Source: Hyphomicrobiales bacterium (GTDB lineage Bacteria; Pseudomonadota; Alphaproteobacteria; Rhizobiales; Rhizobiaceae). From it: a stretch of DNA of 64,000 nt. The stretch is from positions 204,577 to 268,576 of the forward strand of contig UBWZ01000003.1 in the NCBI GenBank assembly GCA_900469345.1. Reading direction: 5' to 3'. The notes under the pieces are model-generated. The model did not search any database. It had not been told where the DNA came from and saw only the letters and a list, made by a program, of their open reading frames with translations. Position numbers and translations under genes: made by a program. Shown here in pieces: positions 10,651 to 19,535 of this stretch (position 1 is the first letter of the stretch; each line of letters starts with the position of its first letter).

Positions 10651-10654
10651 GGCT

Positions 10655-10676
10655 CCCCATAACCCATCTTATGGGG
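10655..10676 (-). promoter_or_regulatory. Hairpin sequestering the def ribosome-binding site
   Basis: CCCCATAA, a six-base loop and TTATGGGG form a perfect dyad directly before def. On the minus strand the final GGGG plus the next AG is the def Shine-Dalgarno sequence, five bases from the ATG. Folding would mask it. The dyad could instead be a protein operator shared with the divergent rmuC gene. Confidence 0.5.
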
Positions 10677-10762
10677 GGAGGAAACAGCATTTACGCCTCC
10701 AAAACCCATCTTGTTCATGATTTGATCTTTCGGAATACCAGATTTCTGCTAGCGTGCAGGCC

Positions 10763-11965
10763 ATGAACCAGCTGGCCGCATTGCTTCCCTACGACAACCG
10801 GACCCTTATTCTCGCTCTGGCCGGCCTCGTGGTCGGGCTTCTGCTGGTTGTCGTGCTGGTCCTTCTGGGCGGTCGCCGCCGCCACGCAACGGCCGAACGT
10901 CGGGCCGTCGAGGCAGACATGCGCCTGTCCGACCTCGTGAGGCTGCAGGCCGAGATGCAGGGCCGCCTGTCGGTCATGGCCGAGGGCTTGTCGAACCGCC
11001 AGTCGGAGCTCAATCAGGTTGTCGGCCAGCGGCTCGACGGCATGACCCACAGGATCGGCCACACGATTGCCGAGCAGACCAAATCCACCCACGAGAACCT
11101 CCGGCTGCTGCAGGAGCGGCTGGCGGTCATCGACGCGGCCCAGAACAATATCCAGACGCTCGCCAAGGATGTCGTCGGGCTGCAGGCGATCCTTTCCAAC
11201 AAGCAGACCCGCGGTGCTTTCGGCCAGGGGCGGATGGAGACGATCGTCGCCGACGGACTGCCGCAAGGCGCGTTCTCGTTCCAGGCCACCCTCTCAAACG
11301 GGCTGCGGCCCGATTGCACGATCCGCATGCCGAACGGCGCCCCGCCGCTCGTCATCGATGCCAAATTTCCGCTCGAGGCTTGGAATAGCTACCGCGAGGC
11401 GGCGGCGCCGGAGGCGCGGCGGGCTGCGGGCCAGCAGTTTCGGCGTGACCTCGAAGGCCATATCCGGGACATTTCGGAAAAATACCTGATCGTCGGCGAG
11501 ACGCAGGAGATGGCCTTTCTCTTCGTGCCGTCGGAATCCATTTTCGCCGATATCCACGAGCATTTTGAAGCCGCCGTCACCAAGGCGCAGCGGTCGCGCG
11601 TGGTGATCGTCTCGCCATCGCTGCTGATGCTCTCGATCCAGGTCATCCAGGCCGTCCTCAAGGATCAGCGCATGCGCGAGCAGGCGCATCTTATCCAGAG
11701 CGAGGTGGCGCTGCTGATGGAGGATCTTGGCCGTCTGGACGACCGGACCCGCAAGCTGCAGGGCCATTTCCTCGCCGCCCAGAAGGATGTGGAGCAGATC
11801 CTCACCTCCAGCGACAAGCTCACCAAGCGCGGGGCGAAGATCGAGGCCCTTGAACTCGAGGCTCCCGGGGCGGGTGCGCCTGTGCCGGTCGAGGCCCCTG
11901 CTGCGGCCAAGGCGGTGGAAAGCCGCACCGGCCTTCTCAAACTGAGGGTGGTTGACGAGGAGTAA
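10763..11965 (+). CDS. rmuC: DNA recombination protein RmuC family
   Basis: A 400-residue protein with an N-terminal membrane anchor (about residues 12-35, LILALAGLVVGLLLVVVLVL), a coiled-coil region and the RmuC nuclease-like domain: GAFGQGRMETIVADGLPQGA, then PLVIDAKFPLEAW with the acidic/Lys core reminiscent of restriction-enzyme folds, and FLFVPSESIFADIHEH. RmuC limits inversions at short inverted repeats in E. coli; its chemistry is not well defined. A GTG nine bases upstream is an alternative start. Divergent from def. Confidence 0.92.
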   Translation: MNQLAALLPYDNRTLILALAGLVVGLLLVVVLVLLGGRRRHATAERRAVEADMRLSDLVRLQAEMQGRLSVMAEGLSNRQSELNQVVGQRLDGMTHRIGHTIAEQTKSTHENLRLLQERLAVIDAAQNNIQTLAKDVVGLQAILSNKQTRGAFGQGRMETIVADGLPQGAFSFQATLSNGLRPDCTIRMPNGAPPLVIDAKFPLEAWNSYREAAAPEARRAAGQQFRRDLEGHIRDISEKYLIVGETQEMAFLFVPSESIFADIHEHFEAAVTKAQRSRVVIVSPSLLMLSIQVIQAVLKDQRMREQAHLIQSEVALLMEDLGRLDDRTRKLQGHFLAAQKDVEQILTSSDKLTKRGAKIEALELEAPGAGAPVPVEAPAAAKAVESRTGLLKLRVVDEE

Positions 11966-12017
11966 GCCTCTCGGGCAGTGTCGCGCCCGATCAACCTAAC
12001 AGGCAGGAAGCAGCATC

Positions 12018-12926
12018 ATGATCACCGTCTTCGGCTCCGTGAACATGGACCTCATCGCAACGACGGATCGCTTGCCGCAGCCGGGAGAAACGGTCGCCGG
12101 ATCTCGCTTTTCCACCGCGGCCGGCGGCAAGGGTGCCAACCAGGCGCTGGCCGCGCGGCGGGCAGGCAGCGTGGTACGCATGGCGGGTGCCGTCGGCGAG
12201 GATGGCTTTGCAGCGCCGGCGCTGGCGCTGCTGGATGAGGCGGGCGTCGATCTCTCCGGCGTTGCGCGCGTTGCTGAGCCGACCGGAACGGCACTCATCC
12301 TGGTTGGCGGCACGGGCGAAAACATGATCGCCGTCGTGCCCGGCGCCAACGGCACGGTCGGTCCGTCTGAAGCCGCGTCGGCGGTGGACGTCATGTCGAC
12401 GGGCGATATCCTCATGCTGCAGCTTGAAGTGCCGGCTGCGGCCGTCGAGGCTGCCCTGGCCGCGGCAAAGGCGAAGGGCGTCGTCACCGTCATCAACACC
12501 GCGCCGCTGACCGCCGACGCCCAGCGCCTCTCGCGTCTGGCTGACATCGTGGTGGCCAATGAAACCGAGTTCGCGCTTCTGCTCGGCCGCGACGTCAACG
12601 ACCATGCGGCCAGGCTGGCGGCGCTCCGGCAGTTGCACCAGGAAACCGGGCAGACGATCGTCATCACGCTTGGCGCGGACGGCGTCGTTGCGATCAGGGA
12701 TGGCGAGCTGACGGCGGCAAAGGGCCTGGCGATTGAGCCCATCGATACGGTGGGGGCAGGGGATACGTTCTGCGGCTACCTGGCCGCCAGCCTCGACCAG
12801 GGCATGTCGTTCGCGGAGGCCCTGCGGCGGGCGGCTGTGGCTGGTTCTCTTGCCTGCCTTGCCCGTGGTGCCCAGCCATCCATTCCTTTGGCGGAAGCCG
12901 TCTCCCGGCGACTGCAGGAGGCGTGA
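12018..12926 (+). CDS. rbsK: Ribokinase
   Basis: Phosphorylates D-ribose to ribose 5-phosphate. The 302-residue PfkB-family protein opens with ITVFGSVNMDLIATTDRLPQ, has the sugar-site GGKGANQALAA, and ends with the PfkB signature DTVGAGDTFCGYLA holding the catalytic Asp. No ribose transporter is adjacent, so it may scavenge ribose from nucleosides, for example from the hydrolase at 3596-4537. Its TGA stop is followed, in the same reading frame, by a chemotaxis-receptor fragment that has no start of its own. Confidence 0.95.
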   Translation: MITVFGSVNMDLIATTDRLPQPGETVAGSRFSTAAGGKGANQALAARRAGSVVRMAGAVGEDGFAAPALALLDEAGVDLSGVARVAEPTGTALILVGGTGENMIAVVPGANGTVGPSEAASAVDVMSTGDILMLQLEVPAAAVEAALAAAKAKGVVTVINTAPLTADAQRLSRLADIVVANETEFALLLGRDVNDHAARLAALRQLHQETGQTIVITLGADGVVAIRDGELTAAKGLAIEPIDTVGAGDTFCGYLAASLDQGMSFAEALRRAAVAGSLACLARGAQPSIPLAEAVSRRLQEA

Positions 12927-13769
12927 ACCAGTGCAAGCCTTGAGGACACGGTTGCCGCCGTCAACGGGGCTGTCGCCAGCATCGGCAGCGGCACCGGCGA
13001 GATCGCCGCCAGCGCGCTGGATCTGTCGCGCCGCACGGAGCAGCAGGCGGCAAGCCTGGAGGAAACGGCGGCAGCCCTCAATGAGCTGACCGCCCAGGTC
13101 CATTCCAGCGCCGAAAACGCCAGTGCGGCGGCATCGACTGTCAATCTCGCCTGCGACGATGCGGAAAAATCGGGTGAGGTCGTTCAGAAGGCGGTCGCCT
13201 CCATGCAGGGCATCGCGCATTCCTCGCAGGAGATTTCCCGGATCATCGGCGTCATTGACGAGATCGCCTTCCAGACCAACCTTCTGGCGCTCAATGCCGG
13301 CGTCGAGGCGGCACGCGCAGGCGAAGCCGGCAAGGGCTTTGCCGTCGTTGCCCAGGAGGTGCGCGAGCTTGCCCAGCGCTCTGCCCATGCGGCAAAGGAG
13401 ATCAAGACTCTGATCCATGCTTCGACGACGCAGGTCGGCGAGGGCGTCGACCTCGTCGGCCGGGCTGGCGACGCGCTGCAGAAGATTGCGGTCCAGGTGA
13501 TGCAGATCAACGGCCTGATCCGCCAGATCTCGTCCTCGGCGGCCGAGCAGGCGACAGGGCTGAAGGAGGTCAATGCCGCCGTCAACCAGATGGACCAGGT
13601 CACCCAGCAGAACGCGGCCATGGTCGAGGAAGCAACCGCAGCCAGCACGGCGCTGAGCGGCGAGGCTGAGACGCTGCAGTCGCTTGTCCGGCGCTTCCGG
13701 ATCTCGGCGGGCGGCATCGAGCACGGCTACGCCGCCACGCATCAGGGGCGCCAGCGCCGCTACGGCTGA
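12927..13769 (+). pseudogene. N-terminally truncated methyl-accepting chemotaxis protein
   Basis: Directly after the ribokinase TGA, and in the same frame, about 280 codons encode only the cytoplasmic signalling half of a chemoreceptor. Segments seen include LSRRTEQQAASLEETAAALN, the hairpin tip [20 protein letters not shown], and [20 protein letters not shown]. No sensor domain, membrane helix or HAMP is present. There is no ATG, GTG or TTG in frame before the ATG at 13203, which would give only 188 residues starting inside the signalling domain. The C-terminus lacks a CheR-docking pentapeptide. Best read as a beheaded receptor left by a deletion. An internal start giving a soluble 188-residue fragment is possible but less likely. 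Confidence 0.85.
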
Positions 13770-13786
13770 TCGGGCGCCTGAAAATG

Positions 13787-13820
13787 ATGAACCCGCCCCT
13801 GGCGGCAGGAGCGGGTTCAT
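13787..13820. terminator. Bidirectional stem-loop between the receptor remnant and the EF-hand gene
   Basis: ATGAACCCGC and GCGGGTTCAT form a perfect 10-bp stem with a 14-base loop between convergent genes. There is no long T tract on the plus side; on the minus side it is followed by catTTTcag. It probably separates the two transcripts. Confidence 0.6.
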
Positions 13821-13860
13821 GTCTGACGATTGCCGGTACTAGTTCAAAGGGGGCGGAGAA

Positions 13861-14574
13861 CTAGAGGGGGCGGTCCGGCAGGTCGTCAACGGTGATCTGC
13901 CCGTCAGTGTTGGTGTCGAGCATGGTAAAGAGCTTGTCCGTCGCCGCGGTGGCTTCGGCCTTGCTGACCTTGCCGTCACGGTCCTCGTCGAGCATCCGGA
14001 AGAAGCGCGGTCCCATCATCGGATCCCGCGGACCCATTTCCCGTGCCTCGCGGCGGTCATGGTCGCGGTGGCCATGCCGGTGTCCCGGGCCCCTGTCATG
14101 GTCGCCATGGGGTCCACGAGGACCGGCGTCAGGACCATCCGGGCCGTCGTCGGCATCGTCGTCCATTGCCTGGTCAGGTGCGGCAGCCTTGTCGTCTTCG
14201 GCCTTCGGATCAGGATGCGCCTTGCGGAATTCCTCCATTTTGGCGGTACGGAAATCCAGAAGCTCGCCGCGCGTCACGAAGCCGTCCTTGTTGGCGTCGA
14301 TCTGCGTGAACAGCTGGTCTTCCCAGGCGGTCATCTCTTCCTTGGAGATCTTGGCGTCCTTGTTGGCGTCGGCAGTCTTCAGCAACCGGACGAACAGCAT
14401 CTCCTTCATCATCTCGCGTCCAGGGCCACGAGGACCGCGCGGACCGTCGGGACTAGGGCGTTCCTGGCCGGCGGGGCCCGGAGGCGGTGGTGGCGGTGCA
14501 GCAAATGCAGGGATGGATGCCCCGGCGAGCAAGGCTGCCCCGAGAGCGGCGAGAGCAATCTTCTTGGCAGTCAT
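13861..14574 (-). CDS. Exported EF-hand calcium-binding protein with low-complexity linkers
   Basis: A 237-residue protein with a signal peptide (MTAKKIALAALGAALLAGA, cleavage near AFA-AP), so probably periplasmic. It carries two pairs of EF-hand loops: DANKDAKISKEE and DANKDGFVTRGE near residues 74-110, and DEDRDGKVSKAE and DTNTDGQITVDD near the C-terminus. The linkers are unusual: a Pro run and Gly-Pro-Arg repeats after the signal, and an acidic then His/Gly/Asp-rich stretch (HGDHDRGPGHRHGHRDHD) between the EF pairs that could bind metals. EF-hand proteins of this type are common in rhizobia, but a specific partner is not known. Confidence 0.85.
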   Translation of the reverse strand: MTAKKIALAALGAALLAGASIPAFAAPPPPPPGPAGQERPSPDGPRGPRGPGREMMKEMLFVRLLKTADANKDAKISKEEMTAWEDQLFTQIDANKDGFVTRGELLDFRTAKMEEFRKAHPDPKAEDDKAAAPDQAMDDDADDGPDGPDAGPRGPHGDHDRGPGHRHGHRDHDRREAREMGPRDPMMGPRFFRMLDEDRDGKVSKAEATAATDKLFTMLDTNTDGQITVDDLPDRPL

Positions 14575-14679
14575 GGGGTGATCCTTTCCAGTTCATTCTG
14601 ATGTACTGAAATTAGGACGTGCGCCCCCCGGCGACCACTTAAACATCTGTAATGTAGGTGAACTTTTGGTAAGGCAGCG

Positions 14680-15408
14680 CTAGCCGGCGTGAATACCGGC
14701 CAGGAAACCCGCGAGATCGTCGGTCACGTAGTCGATATGATCGTCTTCCGTTGTCGGCCGCTCCCAGCGCTCCAGAAGGACCGCTTCGAGGTTGCGCGGA
14801 ACCAGAAGCACGGTGCGCATGCCGAGCGTCTTCGGCACTTGCAGGTTGCGCGGCAGGTCTTCGAACATCGCCGCCTTTGCAGTATCCACCCGATGCAGGC
14901 TGGCAAACTTGTCATAGGTCGCGCTGGCGGGCTTCGGCAGGTAGCCCGCCGCTACGATATCAAAGACGTCGTCGAAATGATCGAGAATCCCGAGCGCCCG
15001 CGCCGCCGCCTGCGCATGCGGAACGCTGCCGTTGGTGAAGATGAACTTGCGCCCCGGAAGCGCCTTGATGGCGTCTCCAAGAGCGGGGTCGGGAAGCAGC
15101 GACGAATAGTCGATCGCATGCGCCTGCTCGAGAAAGCCGTCCGGATCGATGCCGTGATGCACGATCAGTCCCTGCAGCGTCGTCCCGTGCTCGTGGTAGT
15201 AGCGCTTCTGCAGCGCCCTTGCCTCATCCGGCTCGAGCTGCAGCAACTGCTGCACATAGGCCGTCATGTTGCGGTCGATCTGTGCGAACAGGTTCACGTG
15301 ATGCGGGTAGAGCGTGTTGTCGAGATCAAAGACCCATTCGCGAACATGGGCAAAGTCGGCAGGCTCGGGCGATGTCTTCGGCATTTTTTCCATGCGCGTG
15401 TTATGCAT
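14680..15408 (-). CDS. HAD-superfamily pyrimidine 5'-nucleotidase-like hydrolase
   Basis: A 242-residue phosphatase of the haloacid-dehalogenase fold with motif I WVFDLDNTLYP (nucleophile Asp28, Asp30), motif II FIFTNGS, the conserved Lys in YLPKPASATYDKF, and motif IV MFEDLPRNL. The DLDNTLY form and the overall layout match the SDT1/pyrimidine 5'-nucleotidase subgroup, which dephosphorylates nucleoside monophosphates. In related genomes this gene follows argB; here a permease gene on the opposite strand separates them. An ATG at 15393 is an alternative start. Confidence 0.87.
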   Translation of the reverse strand: MHNTRMEKMPKTSPEPADFAHVREWVFDLDNTLYPHHVNLFAQIDRNMTAYVQQLLQLEPDEARALQKRYYHEHGTTLQGLIVHHGIDPDGFLEQAHAIDYSSLLPDPALGDAIKALPGRKFIFTNGSVPHAQAAARALGILDHFDDVFDIVAAGYLPKPASATYDKFASLHRVDTAKAAMFEDLPRNLQVPKTLGMRTVLLVPRNLEAVLLERWERPTTEDDHIDYVTDDLAGFLAGIHAG

Positions 15409-15499
15409 GCTCCGCCGCCCGAAGAAAATATGGAATCCGATCCGTTTGAAGCCTCAACCGGCCTTGGCGCCGTTTTGCGCCCCATGCTACCGCCGGTAA

Positions 15500-16402
15500 A
15501 TGGAACTCTGGATCCCGATCACCATCGCTGCCGCCTTTATGCAGAACCTGCGTTCTGCCCTGCAGAAACACCTGCAGGGGAGGCTCGGCACCCGCGCGGC
15601 GAGCTTCGTGCGGTTCGGTTACGGCTTTCCGATCGCCGTTCTTTATGCCGTCTGCCTGCATGGTCTGGCGGGATATCCATTCCCGCAGCTGAACGGCAGT
15701 TTCGCCCTGTGGTCGGTGATCGGCGGGCTGGCGCAGATCTTTGCGACGATGATGCTCGTCTACCTCTTCTCGCTTCGCAATTTCGCGGTCGGAACCGCCT
15801 ATTCCAAGACGGAGCCGGTACAGGCCGCGATCTTCGGCTTCATCTTGCTCGGCGAGAAGCTGAGCGCCGGATCGATCCTGGCGATCATCGTCGGCGTCAT
15901 CGGCGTGATGTTTATTTCCATGGCAAAGCTGCCGCTGTCCTGGCGCAACCTGATCGTCGCGCTGACGGGGCGCACGGCGTTGATCGGCATCGCCTCCGGC
16001 GGCGTGTTCGGGATTTCAGCCGTCGCCTATCGCAAGGCCGCGCTGTCTCTGGATGGCCCGGGGCCGGTCATGCAGGCGGCGGTCACGCTTGCCTGCGTAA
16101 CCACGTTCCAGACCGTCTTCATGCTTGTCTGGATGTACTGGAAGGATAAGCGCGAGATCGTCGACGTTCTGCGCACCTGGCGCTCTTCGGCGCTGGTCGG
16201 TCTGGCGGGCGTCCTCGGCTCGGCCGGCTGGTTTACCGCCATGACCCTGCAGCAGGTCGCCTATGTGCGGGCGCTCGGCCAGATCGAGCTCGTCTTCACG
16301 TTCATGGCCTCCTACTTCCTCTTCCACGAGCGTGTGAGCCGCATGGAGCTGCTAGGCTGCCTGTTGATCGTCTGTGGCATTCTCGGCCTCCTGTTCTCCT
16401 GA
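15500..16402 (+). CDS. EamA/DMT-family permease
   Basis: A 300-residue inner-membrane protein with about ten hydrophobic helices arranged as two EamA repeats. Typical features are the AYSKTEPVQAAIFGFILLGE segment closing repeat one and VRALGQIELVFTFMASYFLF near the end of repeat two. Members of the drug/metabolite transporter superfamily export amino acids, sugars or other small molecules; the substrate cannot be read here. It stands alone between two minus-strand genes and ends 22 bp from the convergent argB. Confidence 0.88.
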   Translation: MELWIPITIAAAFMQNLRSALQKHLQGRLGTRAASFVRFGYGFPIAVLYAVCLHGLAGYPFPQLNGSFALWSVIGGLAQIFATMMLVYLFSLRNFAVGTAYSKTEPVQAAIFGFILLGEKLSAGSILAIIVGVIGVMFISMAKLPLSWRNLIVALTGRTALIGIASGGVFGISAVAYRKAALSLDGPGPVMQAAVTLACVTTFQTVFMLVWMYWKDKREIVDVLRTWRSSALVGLAGVLGSAGWFTAMTLQQVAYVRALGQIELVFTFMASYFLFHERVSRMELLGCLLIVCGILGLLFS

Positions 16403-16424
16403 AGGCCGAGTTCGCGGTTGTCCT

Positions 16425-17312
16425 TCAGGGAACGATCAGCGTGCCGGCGCCGTGCTCGGTAAAGATTTCCAGCAGCACCGAATGCGCCGTCTTGCCGTTC
16501 AGGATGACGACACCCTGCACGCCGGCCTTAATCGCCTCGATGCAGGTCTCGACCTTGGGGATCATGCCGCCGGAGATCGTGCCGTCGGCGATCAGCGCCT
16601 GGGCCTGCGCGACGGTCAGTTCCTTGATCAGCTGCTTGTTCGCATCGAGCACGCCGGGCACGTCGGTGAGGAACAGCAGGCGGGTTGCATGCAGCGCACC
16701 GGCAATCGCGCCGGCAAATGTGTCGGCGTTGATGTTGTAGGTGGCGCCGTCGCGACCAGGGGCGACGGGCGCGATCACCGGGATCATCTCGGACTTTGCA
16801 AGCAGGTCGAGCAGGGTGCGGTCGACCTCGACCACCTCGCCGACGAAGCCGAGATCAAGCACCCGTTCGATGCGGCTGTCCGGATCGATGACGGTCTTCT
16901 TCGCCTTTTCGGCAAACACCATGTTGCCGTCCTTGCCGCAAAGGCCGATCGCCCATTCGCCGGTCTGGTTGATGAGCGCAACGATCTCCTTGTTGATCGA
17001 TCCCGCCAGAACCATCTCGACGATTTCCACCGTCTTGCGGTCCGTGACGCGCAGGCCGCCTTCGAATTTCGATTCGATGCCCATCTTGGTCAGCATCGCG
17101 CCGATCTGCGGTCCGCCGCCGTGGACGACGATGGGATTGACGCCGGATTGCTTCAGAAGTGCGATGTCGGCGGCAAACGCCTTGCCGAGCTCCGCATCCC
17201 CCATGGCGTGGCCACCATATTTCACTACAATGGTCTTGTTTTCGTAGCGCTGCATGTAGGGCAGCGCCTGCGCCAGAAGCTTGGCCTGAAGCTCGCTATC
17301 GGAAACCGACAT
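16425..17312 (-). CDS. argB: Acetylglutamate kinase
   Basis: Phosphorylates N-acetylglutamate, the second step of arginine synthesis. The 295-residue amino-acid-kinase-fold protein has the phosphate-binding [10 protein letters not shown] (Lys31), [14 protein letters not shown], the [18 protein letters not shown] region and [14 protein letters not shown] with the catalytic Asp. The ATG at 17312 gives the usual start [20 protein letters not shown]; the open frame runs further upstream without family similarity. argD, a later step in the same pathway, begins at the end of the window. Confidence 0.97.
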   Translation of the reverse strand: MSVSDSELQAKLLAQALPYMQRYENKTIVVKYGGHAMGDAELGKAFAADIALLKQSGVNPIVVHGGGPQIGAMLTKMGIESKFEGGLRVTDRKTVEIVEMVLAGSINKEIVALINQTGEWAIGLCGKDGNMVFAEKAKKTVIDPDSRIERVLDLGFVGEVVEVDRTLLDLLAKSEMIPVIAPVAPGRDGATYNINADTFAGAIAGALHATRLLFLTDVPGVLDANKQLIKELTVAQAQALIADGTISGGMIPKVETCIEAIKAGVQGVVILNGKTAHSVLLEIFTEHGAGTLIVP

Positions 17313-17434
17313 TACATACCTCGTGATCTTGAAATGGGGGCCTTGTAGCGCATGTTTTGAAACGGGGAAACAATCCACGCCCAAGATTTGCCCGTAACAT
17401 CGCCAGGCGCAGTCATGCCGAGAAGGGGAGCCGA

Positions 17435-17977
17435 GTGTCCAGCGAAGCCAATATCGCCAACCTCATCCAGAGAGTGGCCTTGCGCGATCGGGCAGCCCTG
17501 GCGCAGCTTTATCCTGCCGTGTCGCCGAAACTTTTCTCCGTCTGCCTGCGTATCCTGAGGGATAGATCGGACGCGGAAGATGCATTGCAGGAAGTCTTCA
17601 TCAAGATATGGCAGCGCGCCGACCGCTTTGCGGTCGCAGGAACGAGCCCGGTCGGATGGCTGGTCGCGATCGCGCGCAATCATTCGATCGATCGGCTTCG
17701 CTCCCGCAAGCCGGTCAGCGACAGTATCGACGAGGCCTATACGATTGCAGACACCGGCCGGGATCCCGAAGCGGAAACCGTCCTCAAGGGAGAAGGAAGA
17801 CGTGTCGACCTGTGCATGCAGGAACTCGAGCCTGATCGGGCCGATGCTGTCCGCAATGCCTATGTCGAGGGGCTCAGCTACCAGGAGCTGGCGGATCGCT
17901 ATTCTGTTCCGCTCAATACCATGCGCACCTGGCTCAGGCGCAGCCTCATGAAGCTCAGAGAGTGCCTTGACCGATGA
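17435..17977 (+). CDS. ECF-family RNA polymerase sigma factor
   Basis: A 180-residue sigma-70-type factor of the extracytoplasmic-function class. Region 2 includes [20 protein letters not shown] and [16 protein letters not shown]; region 4 includes [20 protein letters not shown] with a helix-turn-helix for the -35 element. The GTG at 17435 is preferred because aaggggag stands at the right distance; the ORF extends 26 codons upstream without family character. The next gene, overlapping by four bases, encodes its likely anti-sigma factor, and a fasciclin gene follows, the same trio theme as mycobacterial SigK-RskA-MPT70/83. Confidence 0.94.
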   Translation: MSSEANIANLIQRVALRDRAALAQLYPAVSPKLFSVCLRILRDRSDAEDALQEVFIKIWQRADRFAVAGTSPVGWLVAIARNHSIDRLRSRKPVSDSIDEAYTIADTGRDPEAETVLKGEGRRVDLCMQELEPDRADAVRNAYVEGLSYQELADRYSVPLNTMRTWLRRSLMKLRECLDR

Positions 17978-18705
17978 CGACCTCCGAAAACAGCCCATGG
18001 GACGGTGACGGCGACGACATTCTCGCCGGCGAATACGTGCTCGGCGTCTTGCCTGTGTCGGAGCGCCGGCGCGTCGAATCGCGTCTTGTCGAGGATCAGG
18101 TTTTTGCCCGGGTGGTTTCGCGATGGGAAGCCGACCTGTCGGCGTTCAACGCCGTCTATGCCGAGGTGAGCCCGCCAACAGGCCTTTACGCAAGGATAGA
18201 GGCGCGGCTTTTCGGGGCAGCGTCGCGCACTGGCGCATCGTCGCCGGCCGCCTCGCTGTGGAACTCGCTCGTTCTCTGGCGGGGGCTATCGTTCGCCTGC
18301 GCGGCGGCTTTGGTGGCCTATATCGGCTTCAATGGCGGCTGGGTCGGCGAGGCCAAGCCGTCGCTCCCGCTCGTGGCCGAGCTCAGCGGCAAGGATGCCG
18401 GAAGCCTGACGCTGATGGCCCACTACGATACCGAGAGCGGCCGGCTGCAACTTGCGCCCGTATCGGCCGGCCCGGCGGCACAGCATTCGCTCGAACTCTG
18501 GCTGGTGCCGGGTGGCACGGATCCGGCGATCTCGCTCGGTGTCCTGCCGCAGACAGGCGAGGGAGCGGTCGAGGTTCCCGAGGCGCTACGCCCCCGGCTG
18601 GGGGAGGGCGTGACCTTTGCCGTCAGTCTGGAGCCGCTCGGCGGCTCTCCGGAAGGCAAGCCCACCGGGCCGGTGATCGCCGTCGGCCAGGCCCGCCGTC
18701 CGTGA
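17974..18705 (+). CDS. RskA-type membrane anti-sigma factor
   Basis: A 243-residue protein with a cytoplasmic N-terminal sigma-binding domain (LAGEYVLGVLPVSERRRVES), one membrane helix at about residues 99-120, and an extracytoplasmic RskA-like domain containing HSLELWLVPGGTDPAISLGV and FAVSLEPLGGSPEGKPTGPV. No His-Cys-Cys zinc motif is present, so it is not a ZAS redox type. The ATGA overlap with the sigma gene implies coupled synthesis. Release is probably by regulated proteolysis or a ligand, but that is not visible in the sequence. Confidence 0.92.
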   Translation: MTTSENSPWDGDGDDILAGEYVLGVLPVSERRRVESRLVEDQVFARVVSRWEADLSAFNAVYAEVSPPTGLYARIEARLFGAASRTGASSPAASLWNSLVLWRGLSFACAAALVAYIGFNGGWVGEAKPSLPLVAELSGKDAGSLTLMAHYDTESGRLQLAPVSAGPAAQHSLELWLVPGGTDPAISLGVLPQTGEGAVEVPEALRPRLGEGVTFAVSLEPLGGSPEGKPTGPVIAVGQARRP

Positions 18706-18757
18706 CGCTGCGGTGGCCGTTCTTTGCGGCCCCCGCTTAAAAAATCTCGTCGGCCCC

Positions 18758-18784
18758 TGAAACTCTTTACCCGCAGCTCTCGTC
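18758..18784 (+). promoter_or_regulatory. Predicted ECF sigma promoter of the fasciclin gene
   Basis: TGAAAC (18758-18763) and CGTC (18781-18784) are separated by exactly 17 bases, matching the GAAC-N16/17-CGTC pattern of many ECF promoters. It lies about 100 bp before the fasciclin ATG. I saw no equally good copy before the sigma gene itself. Confidence 0.55.
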
Positions 18785-18881
18785 CGTTGCCTTGTACCCG
18801 CCAGTGTCGGGACGCCCGAAGTCTTGGGAGGCGCGCAACTGCGCCGGGACATCTGGGCGGTTGAAGAGGAAGAGAAACATC

Positions 18882-19439
18882 ATGACCAAGTCCGTATTGC
18901 GCACGCTCGCACTTGCCACCGTTTTTTCCGTCGCCACTGTCAACGCTTTCGCTGCCAACCCCAAGGTCGGCGGCGCTGCCATGTATGAAAACAAGAACAT
19001 CGTCGAGAACGCGATGAATTCGAAGGATCACACCACGCTCGTCGCAGCGGTCAAGGCTGCCGGCCTGGTCGAGACGCTTCAGGGCAAGGGCCCCTTCACC
19101 GTTTTCGCACCGACCAATGAAGCCTTTGAAAAGCTTCCGAAGGGCACCGTCGAGACCCTGCTCAAGCCTGAAAACAAGGCTCAGCTGACCAAGGTACTGA
19201 CCTGCCATGTCGTCGCGGCCGACGCCATGTCCTCTGCCATCGAAAAGATGATCAAGGACGACAAGGGCACGCACGACGTCAAGACCGTCGGCGGCTGCGT
19301 CCTGAAGGCCAAGGAATCGAAGGGTAAGATCACCCTGACAGACGAAACCGGCGGCGTTGCCCATGTCACGATCGCCGACGTCAAGCAGTCGAACGGCGTC
19401 ATCCACGTCATCGACAAGGTTCTTCTGCCGAAGATGTAA
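18882..19439 (+). CDS. Exported fasciclin (FAS1) domain protein
   Basis: A 185-residue protein with a cleavable signal peptide (residues 1-24, ending NAFA) and one FAS1 domain. Conserved FAS1 boxes are visible: LVETLQGKGPFTVFAPTNEA followed by FEKLPKGTVETLL (H1) and SNGVIHVIDKVLLP (H2). FAS1 proteins act in adhesion or envelope interactions. Its position behind an ECF sigma/anti-sigma pair and an ECF-like promoter suggests it is the main target of that sigma factor. The RBS gaagaggaagag precedes the ATG. Confidence 0.93.
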   Translation: MTKSVLRTLALATVFSVATVNAFAANPKVGGAAMYENKNIVENAMNSKDHTTLVAAVKAAGLVETLQGKGPFTVFAPTNEAFEKLPKGTVETLLKPENKAQLTKVLTCHVVAADAMSSAIEKMIKDDKGTHDVKTVGGCVLKAKESKGKITLTDETGGVAHVTIADVKQSNGVIHVIDKVLLPKM

Positions 19440-19497
19440 GCTCAAGCCTGTTGAAGGATGCCGGGCGGGGTTCGAGAGAATTCCGCCCGCCGTGTGT

Positions 19498-19534
19498 CCG
19501 GCCGCCCTTCCCCGGGGCGGCCGGATTTCGTTTT
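19498..19534 (+). terminator. Terminator after the fasciclin gene
   Basis: A perfect 10-bp stem (CCGGCCGCCC, GGGCGGCCGG) is followed by atttcgtttt. It lies between convergent fasciclin and engB; a smaller GC stem precedes it. Confidence 0.75.
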
Positions 19535-19535
19535 G

